From assembly GCA_963824545.1 (NCBI GenBank), contig CAWGPP010000019.1, positions 1-64,000 on the forward strand: a stretch of 64,000 bases of DNA. The letters are read 5' to 3'. Positions 18,053-27,925 of the stretch are shown one piece after another (positions within the stretch are counted from its first letter, which is position 1; every line of letters starts with the position of its first letter). This stretch comes from Bog-532 sp963824545 (GTDB taxonomy: Bacteria > Actinomycetota > Actinomycetes > Streptosporangiales > Streptosporangiaceae). Made by a program: the position numbers and the translations under genes. The notes under the pieces were generated by a model. The model was not told the origin of the DNA. It was given only the letters and a program-made list of their open reading frames with translations, and did no database searches.

Positions 18053-18886
18053 AGATCACTGTCTCCGCGCCCGCCGCGTGGTACTCCGCGAGCCGGGCCA
18101 CGACCGTGTCCGGGTCGCCGTGCAGCAGGTACCGGCCGGCGAGGGAGCTGAAATCCTGGCGGTAGACGTGACTGACGAACTCCACGGCCTCGCGCCGGGC
18201 CCGGCCGGCGTCGGCGTCGACCGAGCCCCAGATGAACAGGGCGCCGCCGACGGCCGCGGCGGGCCGTCCCGCCTCCGCCGCGAACTCCCGCACCTGGGCG
18301 AGGCTCCGCCCGAAGGACCCCGGGCTGACCATGTACGGCATCCAGGCATCGGCGAACCGGCCGGCCCGGCGCATCGCTGGCGTCTTCCGGCCGCCCACCC
18401 AGATCGGGGGTGGGGGCGCTGCACGGGCGGCGGATCCAGCCGGAGGTCCCGCAGCGACCCGAACTGCCCGTCGGCGGTGACGCGCTCACCGGACAGCAGC
18501 CGCACCAGGACCGCGAGCGCTTCGTCGGCGCGCGCGCCCCGGCCCTCGACGGGGACACCGCTCGCCGCGAACTCCGGCGGGAACTCCCCGCCGACGCCGA
18601 CGCCGAGGTCGAAGCGGCCACGAGAGATCAGGTCGAGGGTGGACGCCAGCTTCGCCGCCATCGCCATCGGGTACAGCGGGAGGATCGTGAGCGCGCTCAG
18701 CAGCCGGACCCGCTCGGTGACCGCGGCGGCGGCCGCCAGGGTAACGAAGGCGTTGGCCGTCGGTCCGTGAAAGAACACGTGCTCGCCGGCTGCCACCAGG
18801 TCGAATCCGAGCTGCTCGGCGCGGCGGGCTTCCGCGGCGGCGGCGCCGGCATCCCCGGCCGTGCCGAGCATCAGGCCTGTTCTCAT
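17952..18886 (-). pseudogene. LLM-class F420-dependent oxidoreductase, frameshifted
   Basis: The N-terminal part (MRTGLMLGTAGDAGAAAAEA, GFDLVAAGEHVFFHGP, DLGVGVGGEFPPEFAASGV) and the C-terminal part (VGGRKTPAMRRAGRFADAW to the end) of a luciferase-like monooxygenase are in different frames. The join falls at 18406-18416, two G5 runs split by a T; one extra base restores the expected PPIWVGGRKTP. Intact, it would be about 310 aa and would probably use F420 or FMN. Its ATG overlaps the TGA of the biotin carboxylase gene, so it is the last gene of the operon. It is either inactivated or a homopolymer sequencing error. Confidence 0.75.
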
Positions 18887-20693
18887 GGGTTCTCCGTGAC
18901 GTGGCAGAGCGCCGCTCCCTCGGCGACGGTATCGCCCGCGCAGACCCGCAGCCCGGCGATCCGGCCGGGGTGCGGCGCGCGCAGCGGGTTTTCCATCTTC
19001 ATGGCCTCCACGATGGCGATCACCTGCCCGGCGGTAACCTGCTCGCCCTCCGCTACCGCCACGCGCACGACCGTGCCCTGCATGGGCGCGGTCACGCTGC
19101 CGCCGACCGCCTGCCCGGCTCGTTCCAGCCGCTCGCGGGCCTGATCGCGCGCGCGGGCCAGCGGTCCCTCGCGGGCCTGGGCCAGGCCGGGCACCGCGGC
19201 GGTCAGCCAGCGGCGGCCGATCCGGATCGGCACCCGCCCGTCGCCCGGGCCGGGGCCCGCGGGCAGCCCGGCGGCCGCGGCGGGCAGGTACTCCTGCTCG
19301 ATCCACCGCGTGTGGACGGCGAAACCGTCCGGGCCGTCGGCGGTGAACGCGGGCTCGGCCAGGACCGCGCGGAGGAACGGCAGGGTGGTCTGGACCCCCG
19401 CGACGTCGAACTCGGCCAGCGCGCGCCGGGCCCGGTCCAGGGCCTGGCCCCGGTCGCGTCCGCTGACGATCACCTTGGCCAGCAGCGAGTCGAACTGGCC
19501 GCCGACGACGCTCCCGGATTCGGTGCCGGAGTCCACCCGGACGCCAGGGCCGGCCGGTGCGCGGAACCGGGTGATCGTGCCGGTGGAAGGGGCGAAGCCG
19601 CGCGCCGGATCCTCGGCGTTCACCCGGAACTCGATGGCGTGCCGGCGCGGCGTGAGGCCGTCCGGCCCGCTCGGGAGATCGGCGACGGCCCCGGTCTCCC
19701 CGATCGCGGCGGCGAGCGGCCGCCCGGCTGCGATCAGCAACTGCGCGCGGACCAGGTCCACATCGATGGTTTCCTCGGTCGCGGAGTGCTCGACCTGCAG
19801 CCGGGTGTTGACCTCCAGGAAGGACAGCTCACCGGCGGGCGAAAGCAGGAATTCGACGGTCCCGGCGTTGACGTAGCCCGCCTCGCGGCAGATGGCCGCG
19901 GCCACGCGGCCGAGCGTGGCCCGCTGATCGGCGGCCAGGAACGGCGCGGGCGCCTCCTCGACGATTTTTTGGTAACGACGCTGCAGCGTGCAGTCACGGG
20001 TGCCCGCCACCAGGACGGCACCGTGGGTGTCCGCAAGGATCTGCACCTCGACGTGTCGCCCGCGCTCGACGTAGGCCTCGGCGAAACACTCGCCCCGGCC
20101 GAACGCGGACGTGGCTTCGCGGACCGCGGCGTCGAACGCGGCGGTGATCTCGTCGGCGTCACGGGCAACGCGCAGGCCACGGCCGCCGCCGCCGTGCGCC
20201 GCCTTGATCGCGATGGGCAGCCCGTGCTGCGCGGCGAACCGGACCGCCGCCGCGGCGTCGGCGACGGGATGACGGGTGCCCGGCACCAATGGCGCGCCGG
20301 CCCGCTGCGCGATGGCGCGCGCCTGCACCTTGTCCCCTAGCGCGCGGATGACGCCGGGTGGCGGCCCGATCCAGGTCAGGCCGGCGTCCAGCACGGCCTG
20401 GGCGAAGCTGGCGTTCTCGGCCAGGAAGCCGTACCCGGGATGGACCGCGTCCGCGCCGGTCCGCTCGGCCGCGGCCAGGAGCTTCCCGATGCTGAGGTAC
20501 GTCTCGGCCGGGCTCGTTCCCGCCAATCCGGTCGCCTCGTCGGCGACAACGGCGAAGGACGCGCCCTCGTCAGGATCCGCGTACACCGCGATGCTGGCCA
20601 TCCCCGCATCGCGGCAGGCCCGGACGACCCGCAGCGCGATCTCGCCGCGGTTGGCGATCAGCACCCGCTTGAACTCGCTGGTCCCTGGCGTGC

Positions 20694-20697
<4 letters not shown>
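18883..20697 (-). CDS. Acyl-CoA carboxylase biotin carboxylase/BCCP subunit
   Basis: A 604-aa alpha subunit that uses ATP and bicarbonate to carboxylate biotin and carries the biotin itself. The biotin carboxylase domain starts at RVLIANRGEIALRVVRACRD. The ATP-grasp loop KAAHGGGGRGLRV and the catalytic FLEVNTRLQVEHSATEE follow. A C-terminal biotinyl domain has EAMKMENP with the biotinylated Lys at about 567. GTG start overlaps the TGA of the upstream lyase gene (GTGA). In this operon it should pair with the carboxyltransferase at 24073-25629 as a methylcrotonyl- or propionyl-CoA carboxylase; operon context favours methylcrotonyl-CoA. Confidence 0.93.
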
Positions 20698-21575
<878 letters not shown>

Positions 21576-21580
21576 GGCGG

Positions 21581-22078
21581 TCAGCCCCGTTCCGTGGCCG
21601 GCCGCGGTTCCGGGCGCTCCGGGCGCGGCCGGCATCGCATCATCGCGGCCCGCACCGCGATGCAGACCGTCTCCCCCCGCTGGTTGATGCCGTGGTGCTC
21701 GAAGGTCACGATGCCGGTGGACGGCCGGGACCGGGACCGGCGGGCGTCGAGAACGTGAGTCACCACGTGGATCGTGTCACCGGTGAACACCGGGGCCGGG
21801 AAATCCACCCGGGAAAAGCCCAGGTTGGCCACGGTGGTGCCGAGTGTCAGCTCGGGCACGGCCAGCCCGACGACCAGTCCCAGCGTGAAGAGGCTGTTGA
21901 CCAGCGGCCGCCCGAATTCGGTGCCGGCCGCGAACTCCGCGTCCAGGTGCAGCGGCTGCGGGTTCATCGTCATCGTCGTGAACAGCACGTTATCGGTCTC
22001 GGTGACGGTACGGGTGGTCGCGTGCTCGACCCGCAGGCCCGGCTCGAGCTGCTCGAACCACCGTCCGGAGGCGGCCAT
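21581..22078 (-). CDS. MaoC-family enoyl-CoA hydratase
   Basis: A 165-aa single hotdog-fold (R)-specific hydratase/dehydratase. The conserved helix region NPQPLHLDAEFAAGTEFGRPLVNS contains the hydratase-2 motif with catalytic Asp and His. VNSLFTLGLVVGLAVPEL and DFPAPVFTGDTI complete the fold. Start and upstream stop overlap as TGATG, so it is coupled to the ligase gene. By analogy with Rv2499c it would hydrate 3-methylglutaconyl-CoA to (R)-HMG-CoA for the adjacent lyase. Confidence 0.88.
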   Translation of the reverse strand: MAASGRWFEQLEPGLRVEHATTRTVTETDNVLFTTMTMNPQPLHLDAEFAAGTEFGRPLVNSLFTLGLVVGLAVPELTLGTTVANLGFSRVDFPAPVFTGDTIHVVTHVLDARRSRSRPSTGIVTFEHHGINQRGETVCIAVRAAMMRCRPRPERPEPRPATERG

Positions 22079-24027
22079 CACACGCGGGAGGCCGCTTCGG
22101 CGGCGACGGCCTGCTGCACGGCCTGCAGCCCGGCCAGGTCCTCCATGGCACTAGTGTCGCCCCGCGAGGCGCCGAACGTGACGACGTCCCGCAGCAGCCG
22201 CCGCATGATCTTGCCGGTCCGGGTCTTCGGCAGTGCGGAGGTCAGGTACACAGCGCCGGGCCGGGCGTACCCGCCCAGGTGCGCGGTCACGCCGGCCGCG
22301 ACCTCCTGCCGGACACGGCCCGGATCGGCGCCGTCGAGCAGGATGAGGAACGCGACCGGCACGGTGCCCTTGGTGGGGTCGGGCACGCCGACTACGGCGG
22401 CCTCCGCGACCTGGGGATGCGCGGTCGCGATCGCCTCGATCTCCAGTGTGGAGATGCGGTGCGCCGCGACGTTGAGGACGTCGTCGGCGCGGCCCAGAAC
22501 CCACAAGTGCCCGTCCGCGTCGAGCACGGCCTCGTCATTGGTGCAGTAGGAGCCGGGAAAGCGGCTGAAATAGGCGTGCTGATACCGCTCCGGGTCATCC
22601 CAGACCGTCCGGGCCAGCGTCGGGAACGGCTGGGTGAGCACCAGGTTTCCCTTGGTGCCGGGCGGCACCGGCGTGCCAGCGTCGTCGACGATGTCGTAGA
22701 CGTGCCCGGGCACGGCCGTACCGGTGGAACCGGGTTTGACCGCTTCCACCCCGGCGACCGAGTAGGCCCACGTGGAGCCGGTCTCGGTCTGCCCGTAGGC
22801 GTTGATCACCGGGACGCCGCCACCGAGGTGCCGTGTCGCCCAGGTGAACGTGTCACCGTCCAGCGGCTCGCCCTGGACGGTGACCAGCTTCAGGGCGGGC
22901 AGCGGGTGGGCGGCGGCGAGCTCGTCACCGTACTTACGCAGCATGCGCAGCAACGTCGGGGCGCCGAGCACCTTGGTGGCGTGGTGCTTCTCGCAGATCT
23001 CGTAGAAGCGCGCGTTGCTGGGGGTGTCCATCGCCCCCTCGAAGCAGGCGACCGTCATGCCGTTGGCCAGGCCCCCGACGACAGCCTGGATGGGGAACGT
23101 CAGCCAGCCGACGTCAGCCGCCACCCAGTACACGTCGCCCTCTTCGGGGCCGACCTGCCAGCGGACGTTGGCCCAGGTGCCGAGCAGGAAGCCGGCCACG
23201 CTGTGCACGACACCCTTTGGCCGGGCCTCAGTCCCGCTGGTGAAGATCAGGAACGCCGGGTCGTTCGCCTCCAGCGGTACGGCCGGCACCCCGTCCGGAG
23301 CCAGCGCGAGCGCGTCGGCGTAGGAGATCTCCCCGGGGAGCAGCGGCACGCTGCGCCCGGTGCGGTCGACGACGATCGTGTGCTCGACGGCGAGCCCCGC
23401 CTCCCGCGCGGCGCGCAGCGCGTCCAGCAGCGGCACGAGCCGCCCGCGGCGGTACGAGGCGTCGAGGACGATGACGGCCTTGGCCCGGGATGCCTTCAGC
23501 CGGGACCGCACGGCGTCGTGGCCAAACCCGGAGAACAGGATGGTGTAGACGGCGCCGATCCGGTTGCACGCGTGGACGGCGGTGAACGCCTCGATCGCGT
23601 TGGGCAGGTAGATCGCCACGACGTCACCCTTGGCGACGCCAAGCGAGACGAGGGCCCCGGCCAGCCTGCTGACCTCATCGGCGAGCTCCGCGTACGTCAG
23701 GGTGCGGACGTCGCCGGGTTCGCCTTCCCAGATGACCGCGGGCCGGCCCGCCGTGGCCGGGTCCTCGGCCCAGCGGTCCACGCAGTTGTCCGCGACGTTC
23801 ATCAGGCCGCCGCCGAAGTAGCGGACGTCACCGAGGCCGCCGGCCCGGACAGTGTCCCACGGCCGCATCCAGCGCTGCTGCTCCGCGACCCAGGTCCAGT
23901 AGGCGTCAGGACTGTCGTCGTGCCGGGCCCGGGCCGCACGCAGCAGCTCGGCCTGCGCGGCCGAGCGCCACTGCTCTCGCAGCGGCTGCAGCGGCGTTGC
24001 CAGCAACTGCCTCAGATTGTCTGCCAT
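22078..24027 (-). CDS. Acyl-CoA synthetase (AMP-forming, acetyl/propionyl-CoA synthetase-like)
   Basis: A 649-aa ANL-superfamily ligase that activates a carboxylic acid with ATP and CoA. The P-loop is FLIFTSGTEARPKGVVHS. The adenylate motifs VINAYGQTETGSTW and WVLGRADDVLNVAAHRIS are present, and the adenylation Lys is at about 606 in PKTRTGKIMRR. The N-terminal YFGGGLMNVADNCVDRW is the acetyl-CoA synthetase-type lead-in. The likely role in this operon is loading a short or branched acid such as isovalerate, but the specificity pocket cannot be read by eye. ATG at 24027 preceded by GGGGAGG. Confidence 0.9.
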   Translation of the reverse strand: MADNLRQLLATPLQPLREQWRSAAQAELLRAARARHDDSPDAYWTWVAEQQRWMRPWDTVRAGGLGDVRYFGGGLMNVADNCVDRWAEDPATAGRPAVIWEGEPGDVRTLTYAELADEVSRLAGALVSLGVAKGDVVAIYLPNAIEAFTAVHACNRIGAVYTILFSGFGHDAVRSRLKASRAKAVIVLDASYRRGRLVPLLDALRAAREAGLAVEHTIVVDRTGRSVPLLPGEISYADALALAPDGVPAVPLEANDPAFLIFTSGTEARPKGVVHSVAGFLLGTWANVRWQVGPEEGDVYWVAADVGWLTFPIQAVVGGLANGMTVACFEGAMDTPSNARFYEICEKHHATKVLGAPTLLRMLRKYGDELAAAHPLPALKLVTVQGEPLDGDTFTWATRHLGGGVPVINAYGQTETGSTWAYSVAGVEAVKPGSTGTAVPGHVYDIVDDAGTPVPPGTKGNLVLTQPFPTLARTVWDDPERYQHAYFSRFPGSYCTNDEAVLDADGHLWVLGRADDVLNVAAHRISTLEIEAIATAHPQVAEAAVVGVPDPTKGTVPVAFLILLDGADPGRVRQEVAAGVTAHLGGYARPGAVYLTSALPKTRTGKIMRRLLRDVVTFGASRGDTSAMEDLAGLQAVQQAVAAEAASRV

Positions 24028-24072
24028 AGACATCCTCCCCGGAGGTGACACTCGGTGGGCCCGGCCACCTGA

Positions 24073-25629
24073 TCAGACCGGGCTGATGTGATGGTGGCGT
24101 CGCTGCGGCCCGCGGGTCCAGTGTTCCGCCTCGGCGAGTCGCGCGACCAGCTCCGCGCGCAGGTCCGCGGGTTCCACCACGGCGTCGACCACGAGCTCGC
24201 TGGCCAGCCGCAGCAGGTTGATGTCGGCGCGCTGCTCAGCGAGCCGCGCGCCGACGTAGCGGTCGCGCTCACCCGGGTCGTCGATCCCGGCGATTTTCCT
24301 GGCGTACATCGCGTTGACCGACGCCTCGGCGGCCATCGGCCCGATGGCCGCGGCCGGCAGCGCGATCGAGGCCCGGGGGCCGAAACCCGGGGCGCACATC
24401 GCGTAGTAGCCGGCCGCGTAGCTCTTGCGCAGGATGACCGAGAATTTCGGCACTTCGGCGCTGGCCATCGCGGTGATCATCTTCGCGCCGTGCCGGATGA
24501 TGCCCTGCCGCTCGACCGCGGCACCCACCATGAACCCGGGCACGTCGTGCAGGAAGATCAGCGGCACGTTGAAGGCATCGCACATGGTGATGAACCGCGC
24601 CGCTTTGTCCGCGGAGTCCACGAAGATCGCCCCGCTGCGAACCTGCGGCTGGTTGGCCACGATGCCGACGACCTGGCCGGCCAGCCGGGCCAGGCCGACC
24701 ACGATCTCCTCCGCCCAGCGCGGCTTGATCTCGAAGAACGAGCCCGCGTCGGCCAGCCCGTCGATGACCTCGTTGACGTCATAGCCTTCGGACCCGGCCA
24801 CGGGGATCACGTCCGCCCAGTCGGGGCGGGCCGGGGCGGCGGCCGCCGACGCCGGCGGCCGCTGCTCCCAGCTGCCGGGCAGGTAGGACAGCAGCAGGCG
24901 GGCGGCGGTGATGGCCTCCCAGTCGGATCCGAAGACCTCGTCCGCGCAGCCGGAGACGGTGGCGTGCATGACCGCGCCGCCCATCTCCTCCAGGGTGCTC
25001 CGTTCCCCGGTGACCTTCTCCGCCACCCGCGGCGACGCCAGGTACATGGACGCGTTGCCCTCGACCATGCCCACCCAGTCGGTGAAGGCCGGCATGTACG
25101 CGCCGCCGGCCGCGGACGGGCCGAGCAGGCAGCAGATCTGCGGCACCCGGCCGGACAGGGCGACCTGCAGGTAGAAGATGCGGGAGGCCCCGCGGCGGTC
25201 GGAAAAGAAGCCGAGCTGCTCGGTCAGCCGCCCGCCCGCGGAATCGACCAGGTAGATCACCGGCAGCAGGTCCCGGTCCGCGCGCTCCAATATCCGGACC
25301 TGTTTCTCGCACGTCAGCCTGCCCCAGGAGCCCGCCTTGACGGCGAAGTCGTGCGCGATGACGGCGACCGGCCGGCCGTCGACGCGGCCCACCCCGGTCC
25401 GCACGCCGTCGGCGGGCAGCCCGTCGGCGCTGGCGTTCGCGAGCAGGCCGTCCTCCCGCCAGCTGCCCGGGTCCAGCAGGACTGCCAGCCGGTCGGCGAC
25501 CTGCAGCTTGCCCGGCCAGCGGCTCGCGTCGTTGCCTTGGCGGGCCGCCGCGACGGCGGAGCGGACCGCTTCGGCCCGCTCCGCCGGGGTCGCCGGTGCG
25601 CCGTCCGCCTCGAGGCCCGGTGTGGTCAC
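24073..25629 (-). CDS. Acyl-CoA carboxylase carboxyltransferase (beta) subunit
   Basis: A 518-aa carboxyltransferase that moves CO2 from biotin to an acyl-CoA. It has both crotonase-like halves: LLPVIYLVDSAGGRLTEQLGFF and LLGPSAAGGAYMPAFTD in the first, and GIVANQPQVRSGAIFVDSADKAARFI and LIFLHDVPGFMVGAAVE then AKMITAMASAEVPKFSVILRKSYAAG in the second. The RRGASRIFYLQVALSG stretch resembles methylcrotonyl-CoA carboxylase beta subunits. The GTG at 25629 overlaps the dehydrogenase stop (GTGA); the longer open frame to 26160 is only antisense overlap. Confidence 0.92.
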   Translation of the reverse strand: MTTPGLEADGAPATPAERAEAVRSAVAAARQGNDASRWPGKLQVADRLAVLLDPGSWREDGLLANASADGLPADGVRTGVGRVDGRPVAVIAHDFAVKAGSWGRLTCEKQVRILERADRDLLPVIYLVDSAGGRLTEQLGFFSDRRGASRIFYLQVALSGRVPQICCLLGPSAAGGAYMPAFTDWVGMVEGNASMYLASPRVAEKVTGERSTLEEMGGAVMHATVSGCADEVFGSDWEAITAARLLLSYLPGSWEQRPPASAAAAPARPDWADVIPVAGSEGYDVNEVIDGLADAGSFFEIKPRWAEEIVVGLARLAGQVVGIVANQPQVRSGAIFVDSADKAARFITMCDAFNVPLIFLHDVPGFMVGAAVERQGIIRHGAKMITAMASAEVPKFSVILRKSYAAGYYAMCAPGFGPRASIALPAAAIGPMAAEASVNAMYARKIAGIDDPGERDRYVGARLAEQRADINLLRLASELVVDAVVEPADLRAELVARLAEAEHWTRGPQRRHHHISPV

Positions 25630-26795
25630 CCGCCCAGTCCCTTGGCCAGGATCTCGAGCTGGATCTCTTCGGTGCCGCCGCCGATGCGCAGCACCCGGGC
25701 GTCCCGGTAGTGCCGCGCGACGGGCGTCTCCTCCAGGAAACCGCTGCCGCCGAACAGCTGGACGCACTCGTCGACGATGTGGTTCGCCGCGATCGCCGCG
25801 TGGTACTTGGCCATGGCGACCGACGCTGCGGCCTCCGGGTGGCCGCTGTCCAGCCGTGCCGCCGCCCGGTAGGTGAGCAGCCGGGCGGCCTCCAAGTCCA
25901 CCGTGAGCGCGGCGATACGGTGCTGGATCGCCTGCTTGCTGAGCAGCGGCACGCCGAACACCTCGCGGTCGCGGGCGTAGCCGGTCGCGGCGCGCAGGCT
26001 TTCGGCCGCGTGGCCCAGCCCCATCGCGGCCAACGTCAGCCGCTCCAGCTGGAAGGCCGACATGATCTGGTGGAAGCCGCGGCCCGGCTTGCCGAGCACG
26101 GCGTCCGCCGCGACCGCGCAGTCGGCCAGGATCACTTCCCGGGTGTCGGAAGCGTGCCACCCCATCTTGCGCAGCGGGCGGCCCAGGCGCAGCCCAGGAT
26201 TGTCGGCCTCGACGATGAAGGTGGTGATCCCGCGGTGCCCGTCCGGCGAGGTGCGCGCGGCGACCACGAACACGTCGGCCAGGCCGGCGTTGGTGATGAA
26301 CATTTTGGTACCGTCGAGCCGGAATCCCCCGCCCTCCGCGCCGTCCCCCGGCACGGGGGTCGCCCGGGTGGTGATGCCGCCCACGTCCGAGCCGGTGCCC
26401 GGCTCGGTGACGGCGATCGAGGCGATCTTCTCCCCCGACACCAGGCCGGGCAGGTAACGGGCCCGCTGCTCGCTGGTGCCGAAGTGCGCGATGTGCGGGG
26501 TGGACATGTACCCGGTGACCAGCGCGGTGACGGCGATGCCGCCGCTGGCCCTGGCCAGCTCCTCAGACAGCAGCACGATGGCGAGGGTGTCCCCGGCGCC
26601 GCCGCCGTACTCTTCCGGCACGGCCAGCCCCAGCAGCCCGGCGCTGCCCATTTCCTTGAGCAGCGCCGCAGGGGGACGGCCCGCTTCCTCGGACTCCTCG
26701 ACCACCGGGCGTACCTGGCGGTCCACGAATGACCGTACGCTGGCCCGGAACTCCTCGTGCTCACGGTCAAGCTCCCAGCTCATCGTGGCGGTCAT
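25626..26795 (-). CDS. Acyl-CoA dehydrogenase, isovaleryl-CoA dehydrogenase-like
   Basis: A 389-aa FAD enzyme that makes the alpha-beta double bond. It has AVTEPGTGSDVGG (FAD/substrate loop), DGTKMFITNAGLADVFVV, QAIQHRIAALTVDLEAARLL and CVQLFGGSGFLEETPVARHYRD. The usual catalytic Glu before GT near the C-terminus is missing (RIGGGTEEIQ). Instead a Glu sits at 251 in FQLERLTLA, the placement used by isovaleryl-CoA and long-chain dehydrogenases. This supports a branched-chain substrate. First gene of the operon; GAGGAG lies 8 bases upstream of the ATG. Confidence 0.92.
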   Translation of the reverse strand: MTATMSWELDREHEEFRASVRSFVDRQVRPVVEESEEAGRPPAALLKEMGSAGLLGLAVPEEYGGGAGDTLAIVLLSEELARASGGIAVTALVTGYMSTPHIAHFGTSEQRARYLPGLVSGEKIASIAVTEPGTGSDVGGITTRATPVPGDGAEGGGFRLDGTKMFITNAGLADVFVVAARTSPDGHRGITTFIVEADNPGLRLGRPLRKMGWHASDTREVILADCAVAADAVLGKPGRGFHQIMSAFQLERLTLAAMGLGHAAESLRAATGYARDREVFGVPLLSKQAIQHRIAALTVDLEAARLLTYRAAARLDSGHPEAAASVAMAKYHAAIAANHIVDECVQLFGGSGFLEETPVARHYRDARVLRIGGGTEEIQLEILAKGLGG

Positions 26796-26847
26796 GAATG
26801 AACTCCTCGCGTGGACGAGCGGGCCGTACGCAGCACCTATCTACTAA

Positions 26848-26861
26848 TTAACGTTCATTAA
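26848..26861. promoter_or_regulatory. Candidate TetR operator in the divergent promoter
   Basis: TTAACGTTCATTAA is an imperfect palindrome (10 of 14 positions symmetric) in the 82-bp A/T-rich gap between the acyl-CoA dehydrogenase operon and the TetR gene. Position and symmetry suggest it controls both directions. Confidence 0.6.
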
Positions 26862-26877
26862 CCCTAAGCTTCTCAGT

Positions 26878-27462
26878 GTGGAGAGGTCAACCACGGCGAG
26901 CCGGGCCACCGTCATCGAGGCGGCCTGCACGCTGTTCGCCGACCGCGGCTACCGCGGCACGTCCATGAAGGACATCGCCGAGGTGCTCGGGGTGAGCGCG
27001 CCCGGCCTGTACAACCACGTCAGCTCCAAGCAGGACATCCTCTACGCGATTATGGACAAGGCGATGGACCGGGCCATCACCGCCCTCGACGAGGCCATCG
27101 CCGGGGTGGAGGACGTGTCCGAGCAGCTGCGGCGGGCTACCGAATCGCTGGTGCTGGACTTCCTGCGGTACCCGGCCGAGGTCACGGTGTGCAACAACGA
27201 GGTGCGGACCCTGGACGCCCGCAACCGCCTCGCGATCGTGGCCAAGCGGGATCAGTACGCGGCGCGGTTCCGCCGGATCATTGAGCGCGGTCACCGCAGC
27301 GGCCGCTTCCGGACCAGCACGCCCGACCTGGCCGCCTTCGCCGTCCTGGAGATGGGCAACGGCGCCAAGTCCTGGTTCCGGCCCAGTGGCCGTTACCCGG
27401 ACACCTACGTGGCACGCGAGTACGGCGACTTCGCCCTGCGCATCGTCGGCTGCACCGGCTGA
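26878..27462 (+). CDS. TetR-family transcriptional regulator
   Basis: A 194-aa regulator. The N-terminal helix-turn-helix reads RATVIEAACTLFADRGYRGTSMKDIAEVLGVSAPGLYNHVSSKQDILYAI in consecutive segments (residues 9-58). The C-terminal ligand-binding helices resemble the TetR_C regulators of acyl-CoA catabolism. Divergent from the leucine/isovalerate-type operon, so it probably represses that operon until an acyl-CoA intermediate binds. GTG start at 26878. Confidence 0.9.
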   Translation: MERSTTASRATVIEAACTLFADRGYRGTSMKDIAEVLGVSAPGLYNHVSSKQDILYAIMDKAMDRAITALDEAIAGVEDVSEQLRRATESLVLDFLRYPAEVTVCNNEVRTLDARNRLAIVAKRDQYAARFRRIIERGHRSGRFRTSTPDLAAFAVLEMGNGAKSWFRPSGRYPDTYVAREYGDFALRIVGCTG

Positions 27463-27600
27463 GGGCGGCCGCCACTCCCGGGGCGATGAGCTGAGCAGTC
27501 ACGGCCGCCTCCCCGCAAGGGAGAGGCCGGGACTGGCCGCCCAGCAGCGAGCGGCCAGCGTGTTCAAGCGATGTCTGGCTCAGGGGAAATTCCCGGTTGA

Positions 27601-27623
27601 GTGTCCGAGGGGGGACTTGAACC
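27601..27623 (-). other. tRNA-Leu 3'-end fragment (probable integration site)
   Basis: On the minus strand these 23 bases read GGTTCAAGTCCCCC followed by CTCGGACAC. This is the T-loop, T-stem 3' strand and acceptor 3' strand of an actinobacterial tRNA-Leu. The bases before it do not form the matching T-stem or any tRNA body, so it is only the 3' end. Such fragments are typical attachment-site cores left by tRNA-targeting integrases. The other half of the site and an integrase are not in the window. The rest of 27463-27925 shows no convincing gene. Confidence 0.7.
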
Positions 27624-27925
27624 AATCGCACATCGGTTGGTGCTGGCCGCTGAGTTCGCGTTTGGGGAGGCTTGGTAAGCGGGCAAATCACCTCCCGCCC
27701 GGCACCCGCAGCCCGCCTTCCCAGGCAGGCAGACGACTCGCCCTACGGTTCACAACCCGGCTGTGCTGCGATCGGGATGGTCTTGGTGGACCCGCCACCG
27801 CACCGTTACCACTGGCACAATAGCGACTTAACGATACACTGCCGAACAGGGAAGGCAAAGGCAAGAAGGCTGGTCCAATCTGTTTATAACAACAACTCCT
27901 AGTTTGGCAAGCGAAATGAGGTAGG

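Noticed and set aside
27463..27700. Possible complete tRNA gene around the tRNA-like sequence
   Set aside because: Only the last 23 bases match; the T-stem partner, anticodon arm and 5' acceptor strand are absent on the minus strand upstream.
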